DNA of 46,417 nt, taken from positions 1 to 46,417 of the forward strand of contig NZ_SRIC01000036.1 of the NCBI RefSeq assembly GCF_004684775.1, given 5' to 3'. This stretch comes from Streptomyces sp. MZ04 (lineage in GTDB: Bacteria; Actinomycetota; Actinomycetes; Streptomycetales; Streptomycetaceae). How positions within the stretch are numbered: position 1 is the first letter of the stretch; the number at the start of each line of letters is the position of its first letter. Below, one piece after another: positions 29,968-42,707 of this stretch. Under the pieces are notes generated by a model, which saw nothing but the letters and a program-made list of their open reading frames with translations, made no database searches and was not told where the DNA came from. A program made the translations under genes and the position numbers.

Positions 29968-30402
29968 GTGGCTGCTCGTAATACGGCCCGCAAGCGCGCC
30001 TTCCAGATCCTCTTCGAGGCCGACCAGCGTGGTACCGACGTCCTGACGGTCCTCGCGGACTGGGTGCGCCACTCGCGGTCCGACACCCGGCAGCCGCCGG
30101 TGAGCGAGTACACGATGGAGCTGGTCGAGGGGTACGCGGATCATGAGCGTCACATCGACGAGCTGATCTCCCAGTACGCCGTCGGGTGGACCCTCGACCG
30201 GATGCCGGTCGTGGACCGCAACATCCTGCGGCTCGGCGCGTACGAGCTGATCTGGGTCGACGGGACGCCCGACGCGGTGGTCCTTGACGAGGCCGTCCAG
30301 CTCGCCAAGGAGTTCTCGACGGACGATTCACCGTCCTTCGTCAACGGCCTTCTCGGCCGTTTCAAGGACCTCAAGCCGGGGCTGCGACGCGACGAGTCGT
30401 GA
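29968..30402 (+). CDS. nusB: Transcription antitermination factor NusB
   Basis: The 144-residue all-helical NusB begins AARNTARKRAFQILFEADQRG and ends with the conserved DGTPDAVVLDEAVQLAKEFS and SPSFVNGLLGRF. GTG 29968 follows the efp TAA by two bases, so the two are co-transcribed. It binds boxA RNA with S10 for rRNA antitermination. Confidence 0.96.
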   Translation: MAARNTARKRAFQILFEADQRGTDVLTVLADWVRHSRSDTRQPPVSEYTMELVEGYADHERHIDELISQYAVGWTLDRMPVVDRNILRLGAYELIWVDGTPDAVVLDEAVQLAKEFSTDDSPSFVNGLLGRFKDLKPGLRRDES

Positions 30403-30422
30403 CCTGAGCTCACAGGCCGTAC

Positions 30423-30455
30423 AGAGGGCCCGCAGCCACACGCTGCGGGCCCTCT
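30423..30455 (+). terminator. nusB terminator
   Basis: A perfect 13-bp stem (30423-30435 with 30443-30455) and a 7-base loop lie 20 bases after the nusB stop. The sequence CCCTCTGGCGTAC at its 3' foot is repeated 20 bases further on (30450-30462 and 30470-30482). Confidence 0.75.
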
Positions 30456-30548
30456 GGCGTACGCGGTGTCCCTCTGGCGTACAACACGTCCAACCGGCGC
30501 CTCAGGGGCTCACAGGCGCCCCCAGGCGCTCCTCAGGACGCACAAAGA

Positions 30549-30592
30549 CCGCCGGGGTGGCCGGAACCTGTTGGTTCCGGCCACCCCGGCGG
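30549..30592. terminator. 20-bp perfect hairpin between convergent nusB and bldD
   Basis: Arms 30549-30568 and 30573-30592 are exact complements with a TGTT loop. It lies 31 bases beyond the bldD stop on the minus strand, where TCTTTG follows the stem, so it best fits the bldD terminator. Confidence 0.8.
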
Positions 30593-30622
30593 CACGTTTC
30601 TGCTGAGTTCTCCCTAGCGGGA

Positions 30623-31123
30623 TCAGACGTCGTCGTGGGCGACGGCGCGACGCGCGTCGGCGTCCAGGACGCCCCAGCTGATCAGCTGCTCGGTGAGGAC
30701 CGAGGGCGACTGGTCGTAGATGACGGCGAGGGTGCGCAGGTCGTCCTGGCGGATCGAGAGCACCTTGCCGTTGTAGTCGCCGCGCTGCGACTGGATCGTG
30801 GCCGCGTACCGCTGGAGCGGGCCCGCCTTCTCGGCCGGCACGTGCGCGAGGCGCTCCAGGTCGAGGACGAGCTTCGGCGGCGGCTCGGCGGCGCCGCCCG
30901 GAGCGGTGCCGGGCAGCAGCTCCTGGACCGGGACTCCGTAGAAGTCCGCCAGCTCGGCGAGGCGCTGTACGGTCACGGCGCGGTCGCCGCGCTCGTACGA
31001 GCCGACCACTACCGCCTTCCAGCGACCCTGGGACTTTTCCTCGACGCCGTGGAGGGAAAGGCCCTGCTGGGTGCGGATGGCGCGGAGCTTGGCCCCGAGC
31101 TGTTTGGCGTATTCGCTGGACAT
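30623..31123 (-). CDS. bldD: BldD, c-di-GMP-responsive developmental master repressor
   Basis: The 166-residue protein is nearly identical to what I remember of Streptomyces BldD. It has an N-terminal HTH_3/XRE DNA-binding domain (LGAKLRAIRTQQGLSLHGVE, VVVGSYERGDRAVTVQRL) and a C-terminal domain with the c-di-GMP signature R114-G-D116 then R125-Q-D-D128, separated by 8 residues. ATG 31123 has GGGGAG 5 bases upstream. BldD with tetrameric c-di-GMP represses sporulation genes in vegetative growth. The gene is convergent with nusB and divergent from pyrR, and has its own operator. Confidence 0.97.
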   Translation of the reverse strand: MSSEYAKQLGAKLRAIRTQQGLSLHGVEEKSQGRWKAVVVGSYERGDRAVTVQRLAELADFYGVPVQELLPGTAPGGAAEPPPKLVLDLERLAHVPAEKAGPLQRYAATIQSQRGDYNGKVLSIRQDDLRTLAVIYDQSPSVLTEQLISWGVLDADARRAVAHDDV

Positions 31124-31175
31124 AAAGCTCCCCGGACGCTGGGACAACGTGCGGCTCCGCCGCGCTGCTTGGTAA

Positions 31176-31186
31176 CTCACTGTGAG
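31176..31186 (-). promoter_or_regulatory. BldD-type operator in the bldD promoter
   Basis: On the minus strand CTCACAGTGAG contains the TCAC and AGTGA half-sites of the BldD box. It starts within the -10 hexamer and covers the expected transcription start, the geometry of autorepression. BldD autoregulation is established in S. coelicolor. Confidence 0.75.
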
Positions 31187-31214
31187 GTTACGCAGCGTTA
31201 CTTGGCCGCGTCAA
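31185..31214 (-). promoter_or_regulatory. bldD promoter
   Basis: TTGACG (31209-31214), an 18-base spacer and TAACCT (31185-31190) on the minus strand are close to the vegetative consensus and lie about 60 bases before the bldD start. Confidence 0.75.
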
Positions 31215-31301
31215 GCCGAATGGTCCGTACCGACCCTTCCGAGGGGGGTCGTGACCGGCGGTGTTGCCACTGCTGGTACCGTTGATGGCGCAAATCCGAC
31301 G

Positions 31302-31920
<619 letters not shown>

Positions 31921-32011
31921 GTCCGCGTAAGACCGGCTTCCCCACGGGCCCCGGGGCACACCCCTGCGCGCCCGCGTGCCCGCACACCTCCACATGACGG
32001 AGTACACCCAG

Positions 32012-32998
32012 ATGATGCGACACCTCATCTCGGCCGCCGACCTCACCCGCGACGACGCCGTTCTCATCCTCGACACCGCCGAGGAGATGGCCCGGGTCGC
32101 CGACCGGCCGATCAAGAAGCTGCCCGCGCTGCGCGGCCGTACGATCTGCAACCTCTTCTTCGAGGACTCGACCCGGACCCGGATCTCCTTCGAAGCCGCC
32201 GAGAAGCGCCTCTCCGCGGACGTCATCAACTTCGCCGCCAAGGGATCCAGCGTCTCCAAGGGCGAGTCCCTGAAGGACACCGCCCAGACCCTGGAGGCGA
32301 TGGGCGTCGACGCCGTCGTCATCCGGCACGGCGCGTCCGGCGCCCCCTACCGGCTCGCCACCTCCGGCTGGATCGACGCCCCGGTGATCAACGCGGGCGA
32401 CGGCACCCACCAGCACCCCACGCAGGCCCTGCTCGACGCCTTCACCATGCGCCGCCGCCTCGTCGGCAAGGACGAGGGCCTCGGCCAGGACCTCAACGGC
32501 AAGCGCGTCACCCTCGTCGGCGACGTCCTGCACAGCCGCGTCGCGCGCTCCAACGTCGACCTGCTGCACACCCTGGGCGCCGAGGTCACCCTGGTGGCCC
32601 CGCCCACGCTCGTACCGGTCGGCGTGGAGAGCTGGCCCTGCGACGTGTCGTACGACCTGGACCGGGTGCTCCCGAAGTCCGACGCCGTGATGATGCTGCG
32701 GGTGCAGCGCGAGCGCATGAACGCCGCGTTCTTCCCCACCGAGCGCGAGTACTCGCGCCGCTACGGCCTGGACGGCGAGCGCATGGCGAAGATGCCCGAG
32801 CACGCCATCGTGATGCACCCGGGCCCGATGGTCCGCGGCATGGAGATCACCGCCGAGGTCGCCGACTCCGACCGCTGCACGGTCATCGAGCAGGTCGCCA
32901 ACGGCGTCCACACCCGGATGGCCGTCCTTTATCTGCTCCTGGGCGGGAATGAACCCGCCGTCACCCACACGCGCCCCACCGCCTCCGAGGAGAAGTAA
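32012..32998 (+). CDS. pyrB: Aspartate carbamoyltransferase catalytic subunit
   Basis: I take ATG 32012 (328 aa), 9 bases after GGAG; ATG 32015 and an upstream ATG 31994 are alternatives. Signatures: [13 protein letters not shown] (carbamoyl phosphate loop), [29 protein letters not shown] and [12 protein letters not shown]. It condenses carbamoyl phosphate with aspartate. No pyrI regulatory subunit follows; instead pyrC is 3 bases downstream, the usual actinobacterial pairing in which ATCase associates with dihydroorotase. Confidence 0.96.
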   Translation: MMRHLISAADLTRDDAVLILDTAEEMARVADRPIKKLPALRGRTICNLFFEDSTRTRISFEAAEKRLSADVINFAAKGSSVSKGESLKDTAQTLEAMGVDAVVIRHGASGAPYRLATSGWIDAPVINAGDGTHQHPTQALLDAFTMRRRLVGKDEGLGQDLNGKRVTLVGDVLHSRVARSNVDLLHTLGAEVTLVAPPTLVPVGVESWPCDVSYDLDRVLPKSDAVMMLRVQRERMNAAFFPTEREYSRRYGLDGERMAKMPEHAIVMHPGPMVRGMEITAEVADSDRCTVIEQVANGVHTRMAVLYLLLGGNEPAVTHTRPTASEEK

Positions 32999-33001
32999 GA
33001 C

Positions 33002-34288
33002 ATGAGCAAGACCCTGATCCGTGGCGCGCAGGTGCTCGGCGGCGAGCCCCAGGACGTGCTGATCGACGGCGAGACGATCCTCGAAGTCGGTACGGGCATC
33101 GAGGCGGGCGACGCGGTCGTCGTCGAGGCCGAGGGCAAGATCCTGCTGCCCGGCCTCGTCGACCTGCACACCCACCTGCGTGAGCCGGGCCGCGAGGACT
33201 CCGAGACCGTCCTGACCGGCACCCGCGCCGCCGCCTCCGGCGGCTACACCGCCGTGTTCGCCATGGCCAACACCTTCCCCGTCGCCGACACCGCCGGCGT
33301 CGTCGAGCAGGTCTACCGCCTCGGCAAGGAGTCCGGCTACGCCGACGTGCAGCCGATCGGCGCCGTCACCGTCGGTCTTGAGGGCAAGAAGCTCGCCGAG
33401 CTCGGCGCCATGCACGAGTCCGCGGCCGGCGTCACCGTCTTCTCCGACGACGGCAAGTGCGTCCACGACGCCGTGATCATGCGCCGCGCCCTGGAGTACG
33501 TGAAGGCCTTCGGCGGCGTCGTCGCCCAGCACGCGCAGGAGCCCCGCCTCACCGAGGGCGCCCAGATGAACGAGGGCGTCGTCTCCGCCGAGCTGGGCCT
33601 CGGCGGCTGGCCCGCCGTCGCCGAGGAGTCGATCATCGCGCGTGACGTGCTGCTCGCCGAGCACGTCGGTTCGCGGGTGCACATCTGCCACCTGTCGACC
33701 GCCGGGTCCGTCGAGATCGTGCGCTGGGCGAAGTCGCGCGGCATCGATGTGACGGCGGAGGTCACGCCGCACCACCTCCTCCTGACCGACGAGATGGTCC
33801 GCTCGTACAACCCGGTCTACAAGGTCAACCCGCCGCTGCGCACCGAGCGCGACGTGATGGCGCTGCGCGAGGCACTCGCCGACGGCACGATCGACATCGT
33901 CGCCACCGACCACGCCCCGCACCCGCACGAGGACAAGGACTGCGAGTGGGCCGCGGCCGCCATGGGCATGGTGGGCCTGGAGACCGCGCTCTCCGTCGTC
34001 CAGCAGACGATGGTCGAGACCGGTCTGCTGACCTGGGCCGCGGTCGCCGACCGCATGTCCGTCAAGCCGGCCGAGATCGGCGCGGCGAAGGGCCACGGCC
34101 GCCCCGTCTCGGAAGGTGAGCCCGCCAACCTCACGCTCGTCGATCCGGCATACCGTGGTGTCGTGGACCCCGCGGGCTTCGCCTCGCGCAGCGGCAACAC
34201 CCCCTACGAGGGCCGTGAGCTGCCGGGCCGCGTGACGCACACGTGGCTGCGGGGCCGCGCCACGGTCGTCGACGGGAAGCTCGCGTGA
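33002..34288 (+). CDS. pyrC: Dihydroorotase, type I
   Basis: The 428-residue amidohydrolase has the zinc motif LVDLHTHLREPG, a later metal His (ICHLSTAGSVE), and the catalytic-Asp region IVATDHAPHPHEDK. It converts carbamoyl aspartate to dihydroorotate. The carboxylated Lys of type I enzymes that have it is not obvious. The stop overlaps the next gene by four bases. Confidence 0.95.
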   Translation: MSKTLIRGAQVLGGEPQDVLIDGETILEVGTGIEAGDAVVVEAEGKILLPGLVDLHTHLREPGREDSETVLTGTRAAASGGYTAVFAMANTFPVADTAGVVEQVYRLGKESGYADVQPIGAVTVGLEGKKLAELGAMHESAAGVTVFSDDGKCVHDAVIMRRALEYVKAFGGVVAQHAQEPRLTEGAQMNEGVVSAELGLGGWPAVAEESIIARDVLLAEHVGSRVHICHLSTAGSVEIVRWAKSRGIDVTAEVTPHHLLLTDEMVRSYNPVYKVNPPLRTERDVMALREALADGTIDIVATDHAPHPHEDKDCEWAAAAMGMVGLETALSVVQQTMVETGLLTWAAVADRMSVKPAEIGAAKGHGRPVSEGEPANLTLVDPAYRGVVDPAGFASRSGNTPYEGRELPGRVTHTWLRGRATVVDGKLA

Positions 34289-34905
34289 CATCTCTGATCT
34301 CCACCGCTACCACCATCGCCGCCGAACAGAAGTCGGCGGACGTGACGGACTGGGCCGCCCGCGCGGGCTGGGTCGTCGGACTGCTGCTCTTCATCGCGCT
34401 CGTCTACTGGCTGATGCGCGAGGGCTGGAAGTGGCGCGGCACGCTCCAGAGCGACCTGCCGGAGCTGCCCACCGCGCCGAGCGAGCCGGGCCCGGTGAAA
34501 CTTGAGCTGAGCGGTCGGTACCACGGCTCGACCTCGGCAGGGCAGTGGCTCGACCGCATCGTGGCGCACGGTCTCGGTACCCGCAGCCGCGTGGAGCTGA
34601 CGCTCACGGACGCGGGTCTGGACGTCGTACGCCCCGGGGCCGCCGACTTCTTCATCCCGGTGGCCCAGCTGCGCGAGGCCCGCCTCGACAAGGGCATCGC
34701 CGGCAAGGTCCTCACCGAGGGCGGAATGCTGATCGTCATGTGGGAGCACGGCGAGAAGCTGATCGACTCCGGCTTCCGCTCGGACCACGCGGCCGAGCAG
34801 GCCGAGTGGGTCGAGGCGATCAACAACATGGTCAGCACGAACAGCACGAACAGCACGAACAGCATGAACAGAACGAACAGCACTACGGAAGGCACCGCAC
34901 GATGA
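34285..34905 (+). CDS. PH-like domain membrane protein within the pyr operon
   Basis: GTG 34285 overlaps the pyrC stop (GTGA), giving 206 aa. One membrane segment (~24-44, [16 protein letters not shown]) precedes a ~130-residue cytoplasmic beta-rich domain ([73 protein letters not shown]), the PH-like domain of this conserved gene. The tail is a Ser-Thr-Asn repeat encoded by 9-base tandem units. It overlaps carA by four bases, so it is co-translated with pyrimidine enzymes. I know of no role in the pathway. Confidence 0.85.
   Translation: MTSLISTATTIAAEQKSADVTDWAARAGWVVGLLLFIALVYWLMREGWKWRGTLQSDLPELPTAPSEPGPVKLELSGRYHGSTSAGQWLDRIVAHGLGTRSRVELTLTDAGLDVVRPGAADFFIPVAQLREARLDKGIAGKVLTEGGMLIVMWEHGEKLIDSGFRSDHAAEQAEWVEAINNMVSTNSTNSTNSMNRTNSTTEGTAR
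34834..34878 (+). repeat. 9-bp tandem repeat (about five units) in the PH-domain gene
   Basis: Three exact AGCACGAAC units (34834-34860) are followed by AGCATGAAC and AGAACGAAC. They are in frame and encode S-T-N repeats before the stop. Confidence 0.9.
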
Positions 34906-36036
34906 CGACCTCCACCAGGGGAACCGCCAAGGTTCCCGCCGTACTCGTCCTGGAGGACGGCCGCATCTTCCGCGGCCGTGCCTACGGGGCCGTGGGGGAG
35001 ACCTTCGGCGAAGCGGTGTTCTCCACCGGCATGACCGGCTATCAGGAGACCCTGACCGACCCCTCGTACCACCGCCAGGTCGTCGTCATGACGGCCCCGC
35101 ACGTCGGCAACACCGGCGTGAACGACGAGGACCCGGAGTCCTCCCGCATCTGGGTCTCCGGCTACGTCGTACGCGACCCCGCACGCGTCCCGTCCAACTG
35201 GCGCGCCAAGCGCTCGCTGGACGAGGAACTGCGGCACCAGGGCGTCGTCGGCATCCAGGGCATCGACACCCGCGCCCTCACCCGGCACCTGCGCGAGAGC
35301 GGCGCGATGCGCGTCGGCATCTTCTCCGGCAGCGCGCTCCCGGACGCGGGCGTGATGCTCGCCGAGGTCCGCCAGCAGCCCGAGATGAAGGGCTCGAACC
35401 TCTCCGCCGAGGTCGCCACCAAGGAGACGTACGTCGTCCCCGCGATCGGCGAGAAGCGCTTCACCGTCGCCGCCGTCGACCTCGGCATCAAGGGCATGAC
35501 CCCGCACCGCATGGCCGAGCGCGGGATCGAGGTGCACGTCCTGCCCGCGACCGCGACCGCCGAGGACATCTACGCGGTCCAGCCCGACGGCGTGTTCTTC
35601 TCCAACGGTCCCGGCGACCCGGCGACCGCGGACGGCCCCGTTGCCGTCATGCGCGCCGTCCTGGAGCGCAAGACCCCCCTCTTCGGCATCTGCTTCGGCA
35701 ACCAGATCCTCGGCCGCGCCCTCGGTTTCGGCACGTACAAGCTGAAGTACGGCCACCGCGGCATCAACCAGCCCGTGCAGGACCGCACGACCGGCAAGGT
35801 CGAGATCACCGCGCACAACCACGGCTTCGCCGTCGACGCGCCGCTCGACAAGGTCTCCGAAACCCCCTACGGGCGCGCCGAGGTCTCCCACGTGTGCCTC
35901 AACGACCAGGTGGTGGAGGGGCTCCAGCTCCTCGACCAGCCCGCGTTCAGCGTCCAGTACCACCCCGAAGCGGCTGCAGGACCGCACGACGCCGCGTACC
36001 TCTTCGACCGCTTCGTATCTTTGATGGAGGGCCAGC

Positions 36037-36044
<8 letters not shown>
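34902..36044 (+). CDS. carA: Carbamoyl-phosphate synthase small (glutaminase) subunit
   Basis: The 380-residue protein has the N-terminal CarA domain ([37 protein letters not shown]) and a class I amidotransferase domain with the nucleophile C264 in [14 protein letters not shown] and the His-Glu pair in [13 protein letters not shown]. It frees ammonia from glutamine for CarB. ATG 34902 overlaps the preceding stop; the 3' end overlaps carB by eight bases. Confidence 0.97.
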
Positions 36045-39345
<3,301 letters not shown>

Positions 39346-39355
39346 CAGCCCACTA

Positions 39356-39380
39356 GGGGGACACCGATCCGGTGTCCCCC
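39356..39380 (+). terminator. Hairpin between carB and pyrD
   Basis: GGGGGACACCG (39356-39366), loop ATC and its complement (39370-39380), followed by TTCT, make an 11-bp stem 11 bases after the carB stop. It may terminate or attenuate transcription before pyrD-pyrF, or merely stabilise the mRNA end. Confidence 0.65.
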
Positions 39381-39399
39381 TTCTGGTGAGGACACCTCC

Positions 39400-40506
39400 A
39401 TGTACAAACTCTTCTTCAACCTCGTCTTCAAGCGCATGGACCCGGAGCAGGCCCACTACATGGCCTTCCGCTGGATCCGTCTCGCGGCCCGCATCCCCGT
39501 GCTGCGCACCTTCGTCGCGGCCGTCCTCGCGCCGCGCCACGAGGAGCTGCGCACCGAGGCCTTCGGGCTGCGGATGCACGGCCCCTTCGGGCTCGCGGCC
39601 GGCTTCGACAAGAACGCCGTCGCGATCGACGGCATGTCGATGCTGGGCTTCGACCACATCGAGATCGGCACCGTCACGGGGGAGCCGCAGCCCGGCAACC
39701 CCAAGAAGCGGCTCTTCCGCCTCGTCAAGGACCGTGCGCTCATCAACCGCATGGGCTTCAACAACGAGGGCTCGGCGGCCGTGGCCGAGCGCCTGGGCGC
39801 CCGGAAGGCCGTCTTCAAGACGGTCGTGGGCGTGAACATCGGCAAGACCAAGGTCGTGCCCGAGGAGGAGGCGGCCGCCGACTACGTGAAGTCGACCGAG
39901 CGGCTCGCCGCCCACGCCGACTACCTCGTGGTGAACGTGTCGTCCCCGAACACCCCCGGCCTGCGCAACCTCCAGGCCACGGAGTCGCTGCGCCCGCTCC
40001 TGACCGCCGTACGCGAGGCGGCCGACCGCGGCGTCACCGCGCGGCGCGTGCCGCTCCTCGTGAAGATCGCCCCCGACCTGGCGGACGAGGACATCGACGC
40101 GGTCGCGGACCTGGCCGTGGAGCTCGGCCTCGACGGCATCATCGCGACGAACACGACCATCGCCCGCGAGGGACTCGGTTTGCAATCCGAACCTTCGCTC
40201 TACGGAGAGACCGGCGGCCTCTCCGGTGCTCCCCTCAAGGAGCGCTCCCTCGAAGTCCTGCGCCGTCTCTACGCGCGCGTGGGCGACCACATCACGCTCG
40301 TGGGCGTAGGTGGCATCGAGAACGCCGAGGACGCCTGGCAGCGCATCCTCGCCGGCGCCACCCTGGTCCAGGGCTACAGCGCGTTCATCTACGAAGGGCC
40401 CTTCTGGGGACGCGCGATCCACAAGGGGCTCGCAGCCCGCCTTCGGACGAGCCCGTACGCCACCCTCGCCGACGCCGTCGGCGCCGACGTAAGGAAGTCC
40501 GCATGA
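39400..40506 (+). CDS. pyrD: Dihydroorotate dehydrogenase (quinone), class 2
   Basis: The 368-residue protein has the amphipathic N-terminal membrane-binding helices ([21 protein letters not shown], split here by position ~20) that define class 2. FMN-site motifs are [26 protein letters not shown] and [18 protein letters not shown]; the catalytic Ser is in [15 protein letters not shown]. It oxidises dihydroorotate to orotate with menaquinone at the membrane. Its stop overlaps pyrF by four bases. Confidence 0.95.
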   Translation: MYKLFFNLVFKRMDPEQAHYMAFRWIRLAARIPVLRTFVAAVLAPRHEELRTEAFGLRMHGPFGLAAGFDKNAVAIDGMSMLGFDHIEIGTVTGEPQPGNPKKRLFRLVKDRALINRMGFNNEGSAAVAERLGARKAVFKTVVGVNIGKTKVVPEEEAAADYVKSTERLAAHADYLVVNVSSPNTPGLRNLQATESLRPLLTAVREAADRGVTARRVPLLVKIAPDLADEDIDAVADLAVELGLDGIIATNTTIAREGLGLQSEPSLYGETGGLSGAPLKERSLEVLRRLYARVGDHITLVGVGGIENAEDAWQRILAGATLVQGYSAFIYEGPFWGRAIHKGLAARLRTSPYATLADAVGADVRKSA

Positions 40507-41348
40507 GCGCCCTCGAACCCTTCGGTACGCGCCTTCGCCACGCCATGGACGAGCGCGGACCGCTCTGTGTCGGCATCGACCCGCACGCGTCCCTGCTGTC
40601 GGCCTGGGGCCTGAACGACGACATCGCGGGCCTCGAGCGGTTCACCGGGACCGTCGTCGAGGCGCTCGCCGGGACCGTGGCCGTGTTCAAGCCGCAGAGC
40701 GCGTTCTTCGAGCGCTTCGGGTCGCGCGGCATCGCCGTACTGGAGAAGGCGGTCCAGGAGCTGCGGGCGGCGGGCGCCCTGGTGGTCATGGACGCCAAGC
40801 GCGGCGACATCGGTTCGACCATGGCGGCGTACGCCGAGACCTTCCTGCACAAGGACTCGCCGCTGTTCAGCGACGCGCTCACGGTCTCGCCCTACCTGGG
40901 CTACGGCTCGCTGAAGCCGGCCGTCGACCTCGCACGCGAGAACGGCACCGGCCTCTTCGTGCTCGCCCTCACCTCGAACCCCGAGGGCGCCGAGGTGCAG
41001 CACGCGGTGCGCGAGGACGGGCGCACGATCGGCGCGACGATGCTGGGGCACCTGGCCGCCGAGAACGCCGGTGCGGAGCCCCTGGGGTCCTTCGGCGCCG
41101 TCGTCGGGGCGACCCTGGGGGACCTGTCCTCGTACGACCTCGCGATCAACGGCCCGCTGCTCGCCCCCGGGATCGGCGCTCAGGGGGCCACGCCCGCGGA
41201 TCTGCCGGGTGTCTTCGGGGCGGCCGTACGCAATGTCGTGCCGAGCGTCAGCCGCGGCGTCCTGCGGCACGGTCCCGACGCGGCGGGGCTGCGTGACGCG
41301 GCCGCCCGTTTCGCGGACGAGATCCGTGCGGCCGTCGCCTCTGCGTGA
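40503..41348 (+). CDS. pyrF: Orotidine 5'-phosphate decarboxylase, type 2
   Basis: The 281-residue length and the motif VVMDAKRGDIGSTMAAYA identify the longer actinobacterial/mycobacterial type of OMP decarboxylase; the Asp-x-Lys-x-x-Asp catalytic array is intact. LCVGIDPHASLL is the N-terminal substrate site. It makes UMP, the end product of the operon. A T-tailed terminator follows. Confidence 0.95.
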   Translation: MSALEPFGTRLRHAMDERGPLCVGIDPHASLLSAWGLNDDIAGLERFTGTVVEALAGTVAVFKPQSAFFERFGSRGIAVLEKAVQELRAAGALVVMDAKRGDIGSTMAAYAETFLHKDSPLFSDALTVSPYLGYGSLKPAVDLARENGTGLFVLALTSNPEGAEVQHAVREDGRTIGATMLGHLAAENAGAEPLGSFGAVVGATLGDLSSYDLAINGPLLAPGIGAQGATPADLPGVFGAAVRNVVPSVSRGVLRHGPDAAGLRDAAARFADEIRAAVASA

Positions 41349-41361
41349 GATCGCTCTCTAC

Positions 41362-41402
41362 GCCCCGGTTCCGGCTTCCGGAGCCGGGGCGGAGCTGTTT
41401 TT
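41362..41402 (+). terminator. Terminator of the pyr operon
   Basis: GCCCCGG/CCGGGGC (41362-41368 with 41384-41390) encloses CCGG/CCGG and is followed by a T5 tract (41398-41402), 14 bases after the pyrF stop. Confidence 0.85.
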
Positions 41403-41679
41403 ACGCCTACGGAGGACGCGTCCGGCCGGGTCCATACGTTTCGTTGATGGCTCACCAGGCCAAATCCAGGGCGAAATGCCCGATATGTACGGCTCGGCAG
41501 AGGCTGACCAGGACTTTTCGTCTGTTCTCGCTGACTCCGGCCGTCATGGCCGCTAGTCTCCGACGAGAGCTAACGGGCAAGCGCCGAGCAGGCGCGTTGC
41601 ACGTTGCTCACCAGGTGTGGGGCGACTAGGTTCCTCACCGGTCCGTATCCGACAGTTCGACATCCGAGGTGACGTAGGC
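41403..41679 (+). promoter_or_regulatory. mihF upstream region with promoter
   Basis: Between the pyr terminator and mihF I see one good promoter: CTGACT (41531-41536), a 17-base spacer and TAGTCT (41554-41559). Transcription would start near 41566, leaving a ~114-base leader. An open 60-codon frame (41447-41629) spans the promoter and is not called. Confidence 0.6.
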
Positions 41680-42006
41680 GTGGCTCTTCCGCCCCTTACC
41701 CCTGAACAGCGCGCAGCCGCGCTCGAAAAGGCCGCCGCGGCTCGCCGGGAGCGGGCCGAGGTCAAGAATCGACTCAAGCACTCCGGCGCCTCGCTTCACG
41801 AGGTCATCAAGCAGGGTCAGGAGAACGACGTCATCGGAAAGATGAAGGTCTCCGCCCTCCTGGAGTCCCTGCCGGGCGTGGGCAAGGTCCGCGCCAAGCA
41901 GATCATGGAGCGTCTTGGCATCTCCGAGAGTCGCCGAGTGCGAGGTCTCGGCACGAATCAGATCGCATCACTGGAGCGTGAGTTCGGCAGCAGTGCCGCT
42001 GGCTGA
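41680..42006 (+). CDS. mihF: Actinobacterial integration host factor (MihF / sIHF)
   Basis: The 108-residue basic protein starts at GTG 41680 with [32 protein letters not shown]: a long N-terminal helix, then a helix-two-turns-helix DNA-binding core ([22 protein letters not shown]) and an [18 protein letters not shown] tail. It is a nucleoid-associated protein unrelated in sequence to E. coli IHF, essential in mycobacteria and affecting development and topology in Streptomyces. Its own promoter lies about 120 bases upstream. Confidence 0.95.
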   Translation: MALPPLTPEQRAAALEKAAAARRERAEVKNRLKHSGASLHEVIKQGQENDVIGKMKVSALLESLPGVGKVRAKQIMERLGISESRRVRGLGTNQIASLEREFGSSAAG

Positions 42007-42008
42007 TG

Positions 42009-42028
42009 TTCTCAGGCACTCCTGAGAA
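42009..42028. repeat. Perfect inverted repeat between mihF and gmk
   Basis: TTCTCAGG (42009-42016) and CCTGAGAA (42021-42028) flank CACT, starting 3 bases after the mihF stop and lying just upstream of the gmk -10. It may be a short terminator or an operator. Confidence 0.7.
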
Positions 42029-42032
42029 CCTG

Positions 42033-42038
42033 GATAAT
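42033..42038 (+). promoter_or_regulatory. gmk -10 element, likely leaderless
   Basis: GATAAT (42033-42038) lies exactly 6 bases before ATG 42045, so transcription would begin at the start codon. A weak TTCTCA -35 (42009-42014) is 18 bases upstream. Confidence 0.55.
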
Positions 42039-42044
42039 CGCTGC

Positions 42045-42638
42045 ATGGCTGCAACATCCCGGGGGACGACCCCCGTGCCCCCGGACGTACGTCCGCGGCT
42101 GACCGTGCTCTCCGGCCCCTCCGGGGTCGGCAAGAGCACGGTCGTCGCTCATATGCGCAAGGAACACCCCGAGGTCTGGCTCTCGGTCTCGGCCACGACC
42201 CGAAAGCCACGCCCCGGCGAGAAGCACGGTGTCCAGTATTTCTTCGTCTCCGACGAGGAAATGGACAAGCTGATCGCCAATGGCGAGCTGCTCGAATGGG
42301 CCGAGTTCGCGGGAAACCGCTATGGCACACCGCGGGCCGCCGTCATCGAGCGCCTGGAGGCGGGCGAGCCCGTCCTTCTGGAAATCGATCTGCAGGGCGC
42401 GCGCCTGGTGCGCGAGTCGATGCCCGAGGCGCAGCTCGTCTTTCTCGCCCCGCCGAGCTGGGATGAGCTGGTCCGCCGGCTCACCGGCCGGGGGACCGAG
42501 GCGCCCGAGGTCATCGAGCGCAGGCTCGAGGCCGCGAAGATCGAACTCGCCGCGGAGGCGGAGTTCGATACGACCCTGGTCAATACCTCCGTCGAGGACG
42601 TGGCCCGTGAGCTGCTAGCCTTGATGAAAGTTGTTTGA
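42045..42638 (+). CDS. gmk: Guanylate kinase
   Basis: From ATG 42045 the protein has 197 residues. P-loop [14 protein letters not shown]-binding [13 protein letters not shown] and GVQYFFVS, and [14 protein letters not shown] are in place. It phosphorylates GMP to GDP and is itself a known target of (p)ppGpp in some bacteria. An in-frame ATG at 42006 would overlap mihF, but the -10 element next to 42045 argues for the later, leaderless start. rpoZ follows 69 bases downstream. Confidence 0.95.
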   Translation: MAATSRGTTPVPPDVRPRLTVLSGPSGVGKSTVVAHMRKEHPEVWLSVSATTRKPRPGEKHGVQYFFVSDEEMDKLIANGELLEWAEFAGNRYGTPRAAVIERLEAGEPVLLEIDLQGARLVRESMPEAQLVFLAPPSWDELVRRLTGRGTEAPEVIERRLEAAKIELAAEAEFDTTLVNTSVEDVARELLALMKVV

Positions 42639-42686
42639 TCTTCACCACGGTTCGACCATCTTGGTTCGACCACAGTTTGATCTTCA
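42634..42686 (+). repeat. Nested direct repeats between gmk and rpoZ
   Basis: TTTGATCTTCA occurs at 42634-42644 and 42676-42686. Between them GGTTCGACCA occurs twice (42649-42658 and 42663-42672), 14 bases apart. The first unit includes the gmk stop codon. Confidence 0.8.
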
Positions 42687-42707
42687 TTCCCCATCGGAAG
42701 GCAGAGC

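Noticed and set aside
41447..41629. A 60-codon frame beginning MAHQAKSRAKCPICTARQRL with a CxxC
   Set aside because: It spans the mihF promoter (41531-41559) and has no ribosome-binding site or recognised homologue.
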